This document shows, in pieces, positions 18,209 through 28,464 of a stretch of DNA of 64,000 nt (position 1 is the stretch's first letter; each line of letters starts with the position of its first letter). The stretch lies in NCBI GenBank assembly GCA_910575495.1, contig CAJTFS010000004.1, positions 124,001-188,000 on the forward strand, written 5' to 3'. The stretch is from Bacteroidales bacterium (GTDB lineage: Bacteria > Bacteroidota > Bacteroidia > Bacteroidales > Rikenellaceae). The notes below the pieces were generated by a model, which made no database searches, was not told the origin of the DNA, and saw only the letters and a program-made list of their open reading frames with translations. Both the position numbers and the translations under genes were made by a program.

Positions 18209-18216
18209 TATCTTTG
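18185..18216 (+). promoter_or_regulatory. ruvB promoter
   Basis: TTTG at 18185-18188, a 20-base spacer and TATCTTTG at 18209-18216 make a near-perfect Bacteroidetes promoter. Only four bases separate the -7 box from the ATG at 18221, so the message should be leaderless or nearly so. Confidence 0.7.
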
Positions 18217-18220
18217 CATC

Positions 18221-19225
18221 ATGTCAGTCGTACGGAACACCGAGAGCGATCTCGAATTCGAAAACAAGATCCGGCCCCAGGCGCTGGAGACCTTCTCCGG
18301 GCAGGACAAGATCGTCGAGAATCTGCGCATCTTCATCAAGGCCGCCCTCATGCGGGGCGACTCGCTCGATCATGTGCTGCTGCACGGCCCTCCGGGTCTG
18401 GGCAAGACGACGCTGGCCAACATCATCGCCAACGAAATGGGCGCGCAGCTGCGCGTGACCTCGGGGCCCGTACTGGACAAGCCGGGCGACCTGGCGGGGC
18501 TGCTGACCAACCTCGAACCGGGCGACGTGCTTTTCATCGACGAAATCCACCGTCTGAGCCCCATTGTGGAGGAGTATCTTTATTCGGCGATGGAAGACTA
18601 CAAAATCGACATCGTGCTGGACAAAGGTCCTTCGGCCCGGTCGATCCAGATCGAACTGGCCCCTTTCACGCTGGTAGGAGCTACCACGCGCAGCGGCCTG
18701 CTGACCTCGCCCCTGCGGGCGCGCTTCGGCATTCAGTGCCACCTGGAGTATTACGACGCATCGGTGCTGGCCGGCATCGTGCACCGTTCGGCCCGCATTC
18801 TGGATGTGTCGATCGACGATGACGCCGCTCACGAAGTGGCGCTGCGTTCGCGCGGCACGCCCCGTATCGCCAATGCGCTGCTGCGCCGCGTACGCGATTT
18901 CGCCATGGTCAAGGGTGAGGGGCATATCGACCTGGATATTACACGGATGGCACTCTCGGCGCTCAACATCGACTCGCGCGGTCTGGACCGCATGGACAAC
19001 AAGATACTGGCCACCATCATCGAGAAGTTCGGCGGCGGCCCCGTGGGTCTGAACACCATCGCCACGGCCGTGGGCGAGGAGGCCGGCACGGTCGAGGAGG
19101 TCTACGAACCGTTCCTCATCAAGGAGGGATTCCTCAAGCGTACGCCCCGCGGCCGCGAAGCCACCCGGTTGGCTTACAGCCACCTGGGTTTCGATACGCC
19201 GCAATCCGAAAATTCGCTTTTTTAG
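18221..19225 (+). CDS. ruvB: Holliday junction branch-migration ATPase RuvB
   Basis: 334 residues. RuvB is the hexameric AAA+ motor that, with RuvA, drives branch migration of Holliday junctions. Seen are Walker [20 protein letters not shown], Walker B FIDEIHRL, sensor I GATTRSG, the arginine finger region TSPLRARFG, and the C-terminal winged helix ([19 protein letters not shown] end). The start at 18221 is the first ATG downstream of the promoter box. An upstream in-frame ATG at 18203 lies inside the promoter and is unlikely. The nitroreductase gene starts 6 bases after the stop and may be cotranscribed. Confidence 0.96.
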   Translation: MSVVRNTESDLEFENKIRPQALETFSGQDKIVENLRIFIKAALMRGDSLDHVLLHGPPGLGKTTLANIIANEMGAQLRVTSGPVLDKPGDLAGLLTNLEPGDVLFIDEIHRLSPIVEEYLYSAMEDYKIDIVLDKGPSARSIQIELAPFTLVGATTRSGLLTSPLRARFGIQCHLEYYDASVLAGIVHRSARILDVSIDDDAAHEVALRSRGTPRIANALLRRVRDFAMVKGEGHIDLDITRMALSALNIDSRGLDRMDNKILATIIEKFGGGPVGLNTIATAVGEEAGTVEEVYEPFLIKEGFLKRTPRGREATRLAYSHLGFDTPQSENSLF

Positions 19226-19231
19226 CTGCCT

Positions 19232-20092
19232 ATGATGCTGTCGATCGACTCCGAACGCTGCATCCGTTGCGGCCGGTGCGTGAAAGTTTGTCCCTCGCTC
19301 GTCTTCGGGCAGCCGGCGGCGCATGCCGACGTTAGGGTCGATGCGCCGGAGAACTGCATCGGCTGCGGCCATTGCGTGGCGGCCTGTCCGGCCGCTGCCG
19401 TGGAGCATGCCGCGTTCCCGGCCGGGACGGTCCATCCCGTCGACCGGTCGCTGCTGCCGTCGCCCGAGCAGCTGCTGCTCTTGTGCAAGGCGCGCCGCTC
19501 CAACCGTGCGCTGAGCCGGAAACCCGTTCCGGCCGAGTACCTCGACCGGATTTTGGAGGCTGCACACAGTGCGCCGACGGCAAGCAACCTGCAACAGGTG
19601 GGCTATACCGTCGTGACCGATCCGTCCGATCTGCGTTTCGTCATCGAACTGACGCTCGAATTCTGCCGCCGGATGCTGCGGCTGCTCGAAATGCCGGTCG
19701 TGGGGGCCGTTGTCCGCCGGCTGGTGAAGGGCGCCGGCCGCTACCGGCGCACGTTGCACCGCCTGATCGACGAATACGACCGGGAGGGCCGCGACCGCGT
19801 TCTGCGCGGTGCCACGGCCTTGATTCTCATCCATGCACCCGCGAAAAGCCGTTTCGGAGCCATCGACTGCCAGCTGGCCTATCAGAATGCTTCGCTGATG
19901 GCCGAAGCGCTCGGCGTGAGTCAGATCTATACGGGTTTCGTGCTTGCGGCTTCGCGGGGCGGCCGTATGAAACGGCTGGTCCGCCGGTTCGGCATCGCCG
20001 GAAGAGTCCATGCGGGCATGGCGCTCGGCATGCCGGAGTTCCTGTTTCCCAACCGCATCGACAAAAAACCGCTCGACGCCGTCCGCCGATAG
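19232..20092 (+). CDS. Ferredoxin-nitroreductase fusion protein
   Basis: 286 residues. The N-terminal ~70 residues carry two 4Fe-4S motifs (CIRCGRCVKVCPS and CIGCGHCVAACPA). Residues about 85-280 are a nitroreductase-fold FMN flavoprotein (KARRSNRALSRKPVPAEYLD, AAHSAPTASNLQQVGYTVV). The fusion lets electrons from the clusters reach the flavin within one chain. The substrate is unknown; nitro compounds, quinones or flavins are possible for the family. It follows ruvB by 6 bases without functional relation. Confidence 0.85.
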   Translation: MMLSIDSERCIRCGRCVKVCPSLVFGQPAAHADVRVDAPENCIGCGHCVAACPAAAVEHAAFPAGTVHPVDRSLLPSPEQLLLLCKARRSNRALSRKPVPAEYLDRILEAAHSAPTASNLQQVGYTVVTDPSDLRFVIELTLEFCRRMLRLLEMPVVGAVVRRLVKGAGRYRRTLHRLIDEYDREGRDRVLRGATALILIHAPAKSRFGAIDCQLAYQNASLMAEALGVSQIYTGFVLAASRGGRMKRLVRRFGIAGRVHAGMALGMPEFLFPNRIDKKPLDAVRR

Positions 20093-20140
20093 GGTGCCGG
20101 GCGCGGTATTTGTTCCATGCGACGGCAAAACGACCATCGC

Positions 20141-21415
20141 ATGAAATCCACTCTCGATCAGGAGGCGCTCCGCTACCACAGCGAGGGGCGCCCCGGCAAA
20201 ATCGGCATCCAACCGACCAAACCGAGCCATACGCAGCACGACCTGTCGCTGGCCTACTCGCCCGGTGTGGCGGCGCCGGCGCGCGCCATTGCCGCCGATG
20301 CGGCCGAAGCCTACCGCTATACGAACAAAGGCAACCTGGTGGCGGTGGTCTCCAACGGTTCGGCCGTGCTGGGGCTGGGCAACATCGGAGCGCTGGCCTC
20401 GAAGCCCGTCATGGAGGGCAAAAGCATGCTTTTCAAGCGTTTTGCCGGCATCGACGCGTTCGACATCGAGGTCGACGAGACCGATCCCGAAACTTTCATC
20501 CGCATTGTCAAGGCGCTGGCCCCCACCTTCGGAGGCATCAATCTGGAAGACATCGCGGCACCGGCGTGTTTCGAGATCGACCGACGCCTGCGCGAGGAGC
20601 TGGAGATTCCGGTCATACACGACGACCAGCACGGTACGGCCATCATCGTCTCGGCCGCCGTTATCAACGGGGCGAAGATCGCCGGGAAAGAGGTGGCCGA
20701 ACTTCGTGTGGTGGTCAACGGTGCCGGTGCTGCGGCCATCGCCTGCGCGCGCATGTTCCTGACGCTCGGCATCCCGCGCGAGCAGATCGTGTTGTGCGAC
20801 AGCCGGGGTGTCGTGACCCGCTATCGCGACGATCTGAATCCGCAGAAACGCGAGTTCGCCACTTCGCGCCGCCTGGCCTCGCTGGCGGAGGCGCTGCATG
20901 GCGCCGACCTCTTCGTGGGGGTGTCGAAAGCCGATATTCTGACCGGGGAGATGGTCCGCACGATGGCCGGAAACCCGATGGTGCTGGCGCTGGCCAATCC
21001 CGACCCCGAAATAGCCTATGACGAAGCCATGCGCTCGCGGCCCGACATCATCTTCGCCACGGGACGCTCCGACTATCCCAATCAGGTGAACAACGTGTTG
21101 GGATTTCCGTTCCTGTTCCGCGGAGCGCTCGATGTGCGGGCTGCGAAGATCGACGACGGCATGAAACTCGCCGCCGCCCGGGCGCTGGCCGGATTGGCCC
21201 GGCAGCCGGTGCCCGAAAGCGTGTTGCGCGCCTATGCGCTCGAGCGGCTGGAGTTCGGACGCGACTATCTGATTCCCAAGCCGCTCGATCCGCGCCTGTT
21301 GCCTGTGGTCGCCGTGGCTGTGGCCCGCGCCGCCGTCGAATCGGGCGTTGCGCGGCGGCCTGTAGCAGATTGGGATGCCTATGCCGAAGAATTGCGCCGG
21401 CTGAATCCGATGTAG
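20141..21415 (+). CDS. Malic enzyme without phosphotransacetylase domain
   Basis: 424 residues from the ATG at 20141; the ATG at 20117 is a less likely start that adds only polar residues. The malic domain (about 15-150: [12 protein letters not shown] and [12 protein letters not shown] with metal-binding Asp) and the NAD(P) domain (about 160-420: [13 protein letters not shown]) are complete. The enzyme converts malate to pyruvate and CO2. Many MaeB proteins in this phylum are ~760 residues with a C-terminal phosphotransacetylase-like domain; this one stops after the catalytic part, like the shorter MaeA-type enzymes. The stop is followed by unrelated sequence, so I do not see a truncation scar. 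Confidence 0.9.
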   Translation: MKSTLDQEALRYHSEGRPGKIGIQPTKPSHTQHDLSLAYSPGVAAPARAIAADAAEAYRYTNKGNLVAVVSNGSAVLGLGNIGALASKPVMEGKSMLFKRFAGIDAFDIEVDETDPETFIRIVKALAPTFGGINLEDIAAPACFEIDRRLREELEIPVIHDDQHGTAIIVSAAVINGAKIAGKEVAELRVVVNGAGAAAIACARMFLTLGIPREQIVLCDSRGVVTRYRDDLNPQKREFATSRRLASLAEALHGADLFVGVSKADILTGEMVRTMAGNPMVLALANPDPEIAYDEAMRSRPDIIFATGRSDYPNQVNNVLGFPFLFRGALDVRAAKIDDGMKLAAARALAGLARQPVPESVLRAYALERLEFGRDYLIPKPLDPRLLPVVAVAVARAAVESGVARRPVADWDAYAEELRRLNPM

Positions 21416-21479
21416 CATGGTTGGGCGGGTTTCCGTGCCCCGAATCGATGCGAAGGGATGCCGGTTCGGAAAGTTTGCT

Positions 21480-21487
21480 TATATTTG
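21480..21487 (+). promoter_or_regulatory. -7 box of the secreted-protein gene
   Basis: TATATTTG matches TAnnTTTG and lies 24 bases before the ATG at 21512. Confidence 0.6.
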
Positions 21488-21511
21488 CAAGGTTCCGATT
21501 TCTGAGACCCA

Positions 21512-22228
21512 ATGAAGAAAATCCTTTGCCTTGTTTTCGCCGGTTTAGGCGCAGCGGCATCCGCCGGCGCCCAGTCGCTTCCGCTTGCCTGTACCGAAGT
21601 AGGAACGCAACTCGAATATGCCGACTACGATTCCCGGGGCGCGTTGACGGGTTACACGCAGACGGTCGTTGCTGCGAGCGAATCCGGTCCCGACGGGCTG
21701 ATCGTCGAGACCCGCACCGCCCTGCTGGATGCTGACCGCCGGCCGGTCGAACCCGACAAAGGAGGCGACGCGCTGCAGACCGGCCGGCTTGTCGTGAGTG
21801 CAGAGGGGATCTGTCTGCGTCCGGACGACTGGCTCGATATGGTTTCCGGAGACGATTGGAAGGCTTCGGTCGAATGCCGGGGCGACAAATATCTCATACC
21901 TGCCGTCCTGCAGGCTGGCCAGCTGCTTCCCGAGCTGGCGATGACATTGCACATCCGCACCGAAAACGGATTCAAGACTCAGGTGTCGATACGTATTTCC
22001 GATCGCCGGGTTGTGGCGCAGGAAACGACGACCGTGCCGGCCGGGACATATGAAACGGTGTGTCTGACCGAGACGGTGCATGTCAAATGGTCGGTGGTCG
22101 GGGCTGCGGCGCAGATCAGAACCTGGTATGCACCGGGCGTCGGCAGCGTCCGCGTCGAGAAACGGAACAAAAGAGGAAAAATCGAAAGCCGCTCCGAGCT
22201 GATCTCCGTGCTCCGCCCGCAGCGATAG
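21512..22228 (+). CDS. Secreted protein of unknown function (DUF3108/TapB-like)
   Basis: 238 residues with a clear signal peptide (MKKILCLVFAGLGAAASAGA, then QSLP). The mature protein is beta-rich. Features such as YADYDSRGALTGYTQTV, VPAGTYETVCLTETV and a terminal TWYAPGVGSVRVEKRN resemble DUF3108/TapB-like secreted proteins, which are single-domain beta sandwiches without known activity. It has its own promoter and converges on aroB, with only 13 bases between the stops. The family placement is tentative. Confidence 0.55.
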   Translation: MKKILCLVFAGLGAAASAGAQSLPLACTEVGTQLEYADYDSRGALTGYTQTVVAASESGPDGLIVETRTALLDADRRPVEPDKGGDALQTGRLVVSAEGICLRPDDWLDMVSGDDWKASVECRGDKYLIPAVLQAGQLLPELAMTLHIRTENGFKTQVSIRISDRRVVAQETTTVPAGTYETVCLTETVHVKWSVVGAAAQIRTWYAPGVGSVRVEKRNKRGKIESRSELISVLRPQR

Positions 22229-22241
22229 GTGCCGCTGCGTT

Positions 22242-23261
22242 TTATGGCAGCACGAGCGCTGCGAATTCTTCGACCGCTATCGGCCGCACTTCGCAGTCGC
22301 CGATGCCGACCGGGAGGACGATGCGCAAGGTGCCGTCCTCGTTTTTCTTGTCCTTGTCGATCTCTTTCAGCAGCCGCCTCGCGTCGACCGGCGGGGTGAG
22401 GTCGAATCCCAGCGTGAGCAGCAGCGCCACGATCCGGTCGCGGTCGTCGGGCGTGAGCAGTCCCAGCCGGACGGCGACGTCGGCGATCATGGCCGTGCCG
22501 ACGGCCACCGCCTCGCCGTGGTTCATCGCCGACGAACATTTCTCGATGGCGTGGGCCAGCGTGTGGCCCAGGTTGAGCTTGCGCCGTTCGCCCGCTTCGC
22601 GCTCGTCGCGTCCCACGATGTCGGTCTTCACGCGCACGGAAGCCGAAATGGCGTCGGAGAGCAGGTCGAGGTCGTTGCGCAGCGCCTCGAACGAGGTGCG
22701 CTCCAGGCGCGCGAAGAGATCGGCGTCGGCGATGATGGCCGTCTTGACCACTTCGGCCAGGCCGGCCCGGAACTCGCGCTCGGGCAGGGAGCCCAGCAGT
22801 GACGGATCGCAGATGACGAAACGCGGCTGGGTGAAGGTGCCGGCCATGTTCTTGTAGCCGTCGATGTTCACGCCGTTCTTGCCTCCGATCGAGGCGTCGA
22901 CCTGACCCAGCAGGGTGGTGGGGATGAATCCGAAGGCCAGGCCGCGCATGTAGGTCGAAGCGGCGAAGCCGGCGATGTCGGTGACGATGCCGCCGCCCAC
23001 GGCCAGCACGAAAGTCTGGCGGTCGACGCCCAGCTCGATGAAGCGGCGGTAGATCTTCTCGACCGTCTGCAGGGTCTTGATGCTTTCGCCCGAGCCGATC
23101 AGCACCCGTTCGTACGGGTCGAGCAACGGCCGGTAGAGCCGGTCGATCGTGGCGTCGCACACGACGACGATGCGCCCCCGGGGCAGGAGACCCGGCAGAA
23201 AGTCGGCCGTGGGGCCGATGTAGATTTCGCTCTCTTCCCGGATGCGGAAAGCAGGTTTCAT
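22242..23261 (-). CDS. aroB: 3-dehydroquinate synthase
   Basis: 339 residues. It converts DAHP to 3-dehydroquinate, the second step of the shikimate pathway, with NAD and a divalent metal. Visible are the NAD-binding FVLAVGGGIVTDIAGFAAS, IPTTLLGQVDASIGGKNGVN, and the metal-binding LNLGHTLAHAIE and MNHGEAVAVG. The start at 23261 (MKPAFRIREESEIYIG) is chosen because a -7 box lies 23 bases upstream; an in-frame codon at 23318 would lie beyond the promoter. No other aro gene adjoins it. Confidence 0.95.
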   Translation of the reverse strand: MKPAFRIREESEIYIGPTADFLPGLLPRGRIVVVCDATIDRLYRPLLDPYERVLIGSGESIKTLQTVEKIYRRFIELGVDRQTFVLAVGGGIVTDIAGFAASTYMRGLAFGFIPTTLLGQVDASIGGKNGVNIDGYKNMAGTFTQPRFVICDPSLLGSLPEREFRAGLAEVVKTAIIADADLFARLERTSFEALRNDLDLLSDAISASVRVKTDIVGRDEREAGERRKLNLGHTLAHAIEKCSSAMNHGEAVAVGTAMIADVAVRLGLLTPDDRDRIVALLLTLGFDLTPPVDARRLLKEIDKDKKNEDGTLRIVLPVGIGDCEVRPIAVEEFAALVLP

Positions 23262-23284
23262 GGTTGGCAGATTTTCTGAGCCAA

Positions 23285-23292
23285 CAAATATA
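23285..23292 (-). promoter_or_regulatory. -7 box of aroB
   Basis: On the minus strand TATATTTG matches TAnnTTTG, 23 bases before the aroB ATG. Confidence 0.65.
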
Positions 23293-23370
23293 GAACAATT
23301 CGGCTTCATATCCAACAAGCGAATGCGCGGCCCGTCCGAAAAGGTGTTATTTCGGTCGGAACTTTATACG

Positions 23371-23577
23371 AGGTGAAAAGTGAAAGGTGAACTTTGCGAG
23401 TAAGCGAGGGCAGAGACTGCTTGCAGGCTATGCCGAGCGGGAGCAAAGTCAAGGCAACTTTGCGAGTAAGCGAGGGCAGAGACTGCTTGCAGGGTATGCC
23501 GAGCGGGAGCAAAGTCAAGCCGCCGCAGGCGGATTAAAGGTGAGGGGCGGCGACCGGAATGCTGCGCGTGCGGCGGA
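23371..23577 (+). repeat. Dispersed intergenic repeat, copy 1, with 66-bp internal duplication
   Basis: Two 66-base units (starting at 23390 and 23456) begin AACTTTGCGAGTAAGCGAGG and contain GCTTGCAGG and TATGCCGAGCGGGAGCAAAG. They are flanked by GTGAAAAGTGAAAGG on the left and a GC-rich stretch ending GCGCGTGCGGCGGA on the right. The same sequence, with a single unit and inverted, occurs at 46672-46820. No gene is supported in 23293-23662: frames here simply read the repeat. Confidence 0.9.
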
Positions 23578-23634
23578 AAAACGGGAAACCTGCATTTTTA
23601 ATCCCTATTTTTTAATTCTTAGTCTGCTTTTTCC

Positions 23635-23642
23635 TACCTTTG
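23635..23642 (+). promoter_or_regulatory. -7 box of typA
   Basis: TACCTTTG matches TAnnTTTG, 20 bases before the typA ATG, with an AT-rich -33 region. Confidence 0.65.
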
Positions 23643-23662
23643 CGCTGTAAAACAACATTCGA

Positions 23663-25465
<1,803 letters not shown>

Positions 25466-25472
25466 TATACGT

Positions 25473-25787
25473 ATGACAACTCTCACCCTTTCGCTCTGCG
25501 TCGGTGCCGCAGCCGGTACGCTCGACGTGATTCCGATGCTGTTGCAGCGGCTTTCGCTGCGTTCGTGCCTCTCGGCGTTCTGCACCTATCTGTTCGCCGC
25601 CGTCATCATCTTCCATTGCAACCTGCCTTATCTGCCCTGGTGGGCCGACGGCATGGCCGTGACGCTGATGATGGCGCTGCCCGTGGTGCTCAACTTCACG
25701 GGCCGGGACCGCAAGGCTACTCCTGCGGTGTTGCTCAACGCGCTGGTGTTGGGGCTTTTGATCGCCGTCGCGAAACATTTCCTCTGA
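25473..25787 (+). CDS. Small membrane protein, unknown function
   Basis: 104 residues with three to four hydrophobic segments (about 4-22, 35-52, 58-75 and 85-102). The ATG lies 7 bases after the typA stop, suggesting cotranscription. Codon use and GC content match the neighbours, which supports it as real. No motif is recognised. It may be a member of the small, mostly Bacteroidales membrane-protein families found beside housekeeping genes. Confidence 0.6.
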   Translation: MTTLTLSLCVGAAAGTLDVIPMLLQRLSLRSCLSAFCTYLFAAVIIFHCNLPYLPWWADGMAVTLMMALPVVLNFTGRDRKATPAVLLNALVLGLLIAVAKHFL

Positions 25788-25858
25788 GCCGGGCGATCCT
25801 CCCGGTTTGTCGAGGGGCGTTCGGGGTTTTGCCGAGGCGAGAAAAGGTGCAAGAATTT

Positions 25859-26098
25859 GAACGTTTTCGATAATCCGAGGGCAGAGCCGTGCTTGCACAG
25901 GGCTATGCCGAGGCGAGAAAACCTGCTTGCAAAAGAACGTTTTCGATAATCCGAGGGCAGAGCCGTGCTTGCACAGGGCTATGCCGAGGCGAGAAAACCT
26001 GCTTGCAAAAGAACGTTTTCGATAATCCGAGGGCAGAGCCGTGCTTGCACAGGGCTATGCCGCGGCGAGAAAAGGGCAAGAATTTGAACGTTTTTTGT
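25859..26098 (+). repeat. Three 76-bp tandem repeats upstream of rpiB
   Basis: Units start at 25859, 25935 and 26011 with GAACGTTTTCGATAATCCGA and contain GCAGAGCCGTGCTTGCACAG and GGCTATGCCG. A partial fourth start (GAACGTTTT) follows at 26087. The core GAGGGCAGAG...GCTTGCA...CTATGCCG is shared with the repeat at 23390 and, inverted, with the mutA and ruvB arrays. Frames through the array are repeats of the same peptide and not a gene. Confidence 0.9.
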
Positions 26099-26124
26099 AG
26101 AAGATCGCACAAAAACCGAAAACC

Positions 26125-26562
26125 ATGAAGAAGATAGGCATCGCCTGCGACCATGCGGGCTACGAAATGAAGGAGTTTCTGGTGGGCTACCTCAGCGCCC
26201 GCGGCTACGAGGTGCTCGACTTCGGCACCCATTCGCCCGAGAGCGTCGATTATGCCGATTTCGCCCACCCGCTCGCCGAGGCGATCGAATCGGGTGAGCT
26301 CAAACGCGGCGTAGGACTCTGCGGGTCGGGCGAGGGCATGGCCATGACGCTCAACAAGCATCGGGGTATCCGGGCCGGATTGTGCTGGAACACCGAAATC
26401 GCGACGCTGATCCGTCAGCACAACGACGCCAATGTCATTGTCTTTCCGGCGCGGTTCATCTCCAACGACGAGGCCGTTGCGATGTTGGATCTTTTCCTCG
26501 AAACTGCTTTCGAGGGTGGGCGTCATCAGAAGCGCCTGGAGAAAATGGCGCCGAAAAATTAG
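26125..26562 (+). CDS. rpiB: Ribose 5-phosphate isomerase B
   Basis: 145 residues, normal for RpiB. The enzyme interconverts ribose 5-phosphate and ribulose 5-phosphate in the pentose phosphate pathway. Seen are the N-terminal IACDHAGYEMKE, the catalytic Cys in GVGLCGSGEGMAMTLNKH and the conserved RQHNDANVIVFPARF region. It stands alone between two repeat-rich intergenic regions; its promoter is probably at the end of the upstream array, but I cannot fix the box. Confidence 0.94.
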   Translation: MKKIGIACDHAGYEMKEFLVGYLSARGYEVLDFGTHSPESVDYADFAHPLAEAIESGELKRGVGLCGSGEGMAMTLNKHRGIRAGLCWNTEIATLIRQHNDANVIVFPARFISNDEAVAMLDLFLETAFEGGRHQKRLEKMAPKN

Positions 26563-26660
26563 CGGCGCCATCGCGCGACCCCCGGAGGGCGTCAGAACGG
26601 AGGAGAGCATTCCCATTCGGGGAGCTTTCCGCCGTTTTTTTTCGGTTTCGACGACAAGCA

Positions 26661-26880
26661 GTCGCGGCAGATGCTTGGACGCAGCGCACGGAGAAGCCGC
26701 AGGAACGATGGTAGCCATGCAGAGGGCCCAATTCGCCAACGTAGTAGCGCAAGAACGTAGCAAGAGACGAGTCGGAGGCCACGGGCGAAGAAGCCCAATA
26801 GGACAAATGCGCTCCGGCTGCCGCCATGGCTCCCGTCGCGTCGAGGCGGTAGCCCGCAGCAGGCGTAAAAAGCAATCGCT
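26661..26880 (-). pseudogene. 3' fragment of a Fibrobacter major paralogous (FISUMP) domain, copy A
   Basis: On the minus strand an open stretch reads LLFTPAAGYRLDATGAM, then YWASSPVASDSSLATF and CGFSVRCVQASA. These are the framework residues of the C-terminal part of the Fib_succ_major domain (GYR...G...WSS...GFSVRCV), a C-type-lectin-like fold of bacterial surface proteins. A TAG stops the frame just before LLF, and no N-terminal part of the protein is present, so it cannot be expressed as a complete domain. The frame is intact across the cassette. Compare copies B (37664) and C (43002). Confidence 0.75.
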
Positions 26881-26945
26881 AAAGGGAATGCGGCGGAGAG
26901 GGAAACAACACAGAATTTAAAATTCACAATGCAAAATGCACAATT

Positions 26946-27025
26946 TGTCATTCTGAGCGAAGCGAAGAATCTGTAACAATAGAATAACAGATTCTTCGTC
27001 GGCCGATGGTCTCCTCAGAATGACA
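26946..27025. repeat. GTCATTCTGAG inverted repeat
   Basis: TGTCATTCTGAG at 26946 is the reverse complement of CTCAGAATGACA ending at 27025, with an inner pair AGAATCTGT/ACAGATTCT. A second, larger copy lies at 42692-42850. Sequences of this form are scattered through many Bacteroidetes genomes. Confidence 0.8.
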
Positions 27026-27578
27026 AGCTACTGAATTGTTCTCGGCTCCGCAGCAGACTGGAATAAGCAACTGGCGGCAACGCGAAAAGGTAGAGGGAAA
27101 AGATGTTCGGGGTGGCCGCAACTTGTAGAGATAAACACCGGCGATAGCCGTGCGAGCCGAAGCCCCGCCACGCGGAGGCTCGCAAAACTCGCCCCGCTGG
27201 CTTCGGCACGAAAACAACAACAGCGCCGACCGAAGCAGAGCTTGCGAACTTACAACCTGCGCTCTTTCTGAATAAAGCGAACGCAGCCTGCGGAGTAGCG
27301 AGTCCGGCGACAACCGAAGCGGCGAGCCTTCGCGCCGGGAGGCTGCGGCTCGCGCAACACTGCGAATTGCGAAACCGCAGAACGACAAAAAACGGCGGTC
27401 GAACAACCGTCCGCAAACAACTATTCCTTATCAATCCTCCCGCGCCATTACGCCGCCAGCGGACTGCTGAATCTGCCGACCTCGCTGGCGGAAGCCGTGG
27501 TCTCCGCCACTCCGGGCCGTGGAACTGCTTTTGTCGAAAACGAAAGACGAAAATCGTCTGTCGAAAAAACTCGAATGC

Positions 27579-28397
27579 CTAATCGTGGATCGCATAGACG
27601 TAGGGCGTGACCTGGCGCAGCGCGTCGGCCTTGCGGGGATCGTCGAAAAGTCCGAATACAGCCGAGCCGCTGCCCGACATCGAGGCGTAGAGGGCCCCGG
27701 CGGCCAGCAGCTGTTCCTTGGCGGCGCGGATGGCAGGCCGGGCGGCGAAAACCGTCGGTTCGAAGTCGTTGGTGACGACTCCCTGCCACTCGGCCAGGGG
27801 GCGCCGGAGCCGTTCGCTCAGCGGGATTTCGGGTACGTGCGGCGTGATGCCGGCGTAGGCTTCGCGCGTGGAAACACCCTCGGCGGGTTTGATAAGGACG
27901 ATGTGCAGACCGCCGAGATCGACGGGGTAGGGTGCCGTAATCTCGCCCTTGCCCGTGCACAGCTGCGGGGCGTTGTCGATGAAGAACGCCGTGTCGCTGC
28001 CCAGGGCGGCGGCGCAGGCAGTCAGTTCCGCCCGGGTGAGGTGCAGGGCGAAAAGTTCGTCGAGAGCCAGCAGCACGGCCGTAGCGTCGGACGATCCGCC
28101 GCCCAGCCCGGCGCCGAAGGGGATGCGCTTGTCGAGCCGGATGTCGACGCCGTCGATGCCGTAGCGCTCGTGCATGAGCCGGAAGGCCCGCAGGCAGAGG
28201 TTCTGTTCGGGCGGGCAGTCGACGGCCGTGCCTTCGGTGCGGAACCCGGCGCCGGGAGCAGCACGCCGCGTCACCTCCACTTCGTCGTAGAGCCCCCGCA
28301 CGGGATACATGACGGTCTCCACATCGTGGAATCCGTCGTCGCGGCGGCGCAATACGTCGAGTCCGAGGTTGATTTTGCAGTTTGCGCGAAGAATCAT
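27579..28397 (-). CDS. ispE: 4-diphosphocytidyl-2-C-methyl-D-erythritol kinase
   Basis: 272 residues. IspE phosphorylates CDP-methylerythritol in the MEP isoprenoid pathway. The GHMP-kinase signatures are clear: N-terminal ANCKINLGLDVLRRRDDGFH, the ATP-binding IPFGAGLGGGSSDATAVL near residue 90, and the C-terminal SMSGSGSAVFGLF. It is divergent from the GSCFA gene, with 67 bases between the starts. Its stop lies at the edge of the composite repeat block. Confidence 0.94.
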   Translation of the reverse strand: MILRANCKINLGLDVLRRRDDGFHDVETVMYPVRGLYDEVEVTRRAAPGAGFRTEGTAVDCPPEQNLCLRAFRLMHERYGIDGVDIRLDKRIPFGAGLGGGSSDATAVLLALDELFALHLTRAELTACAAALGSDTAFFIDNAPQLCTGKGEITAPYPVDLGGLHIVLIKPAEGVSTREAYAGITPHVPEIPLSERLRRPLAEWQGVVTNDFEPTVFAARPAIRAAKEQLLAAGALYASMSGSGSAVFGLFDDPRKADALRQVTPYVYAIHD

Positions 28398-28452
28398 GCT
28401 GCAAATTAAGAATTAAAAATCAGAATTTGAAAATTTTCGCCCGAATTTCCCC

Positions 28453-28460
28453 TACCTTTG
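28453..28460 (+). promoter_or_regulatory. -7 box directly before the GSCFA gene
   Basis: TACCTTTG matches TAnnTTTG and ends four bases before the ATG at 28465. A TTTG at 28426-28429 could be the -33 box, with a slightly long spacer of 23. As with ruvB this predicts a leaderless message. Confidence 0.55.
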
Positions 28461-28464
28461 CCGC

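Larger units (their letters stand above)
26563..27578. repeat. Composite dispersed element, copy A (gene-free block)
   Basis: Read on the minus strand it contains, in order: an L module (27430-27525; includes CAGATTCAGCAGTCCGC and CCCGGAGTGGC), an M1 module (about 27030-27215; GGCTTCGG...GAGCCTCCGCG and TTGCCGCCAGTTGCTTATTC), the M2 inverted repeat (26946-27025) and the 3' lectin-like cassette (26661-26880). Copy C at 42345-43230 has the same modules in the same order on the plus strand. No intact gene is present. Confidence 0.75.

Noticed and set aside
23387..23650. Small gene of 87 residues across the repeat
   Set aside because: Its peptide is a direct duplication created by the 66-bp repeat, and the same DNA recurs at 46.7 kb in another frame context.
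25859..26098. CRISPR array
   Set aside because: The 76-bp units are directly adjacent and near-identical with no unique spacers, and no cas gene is nearby.
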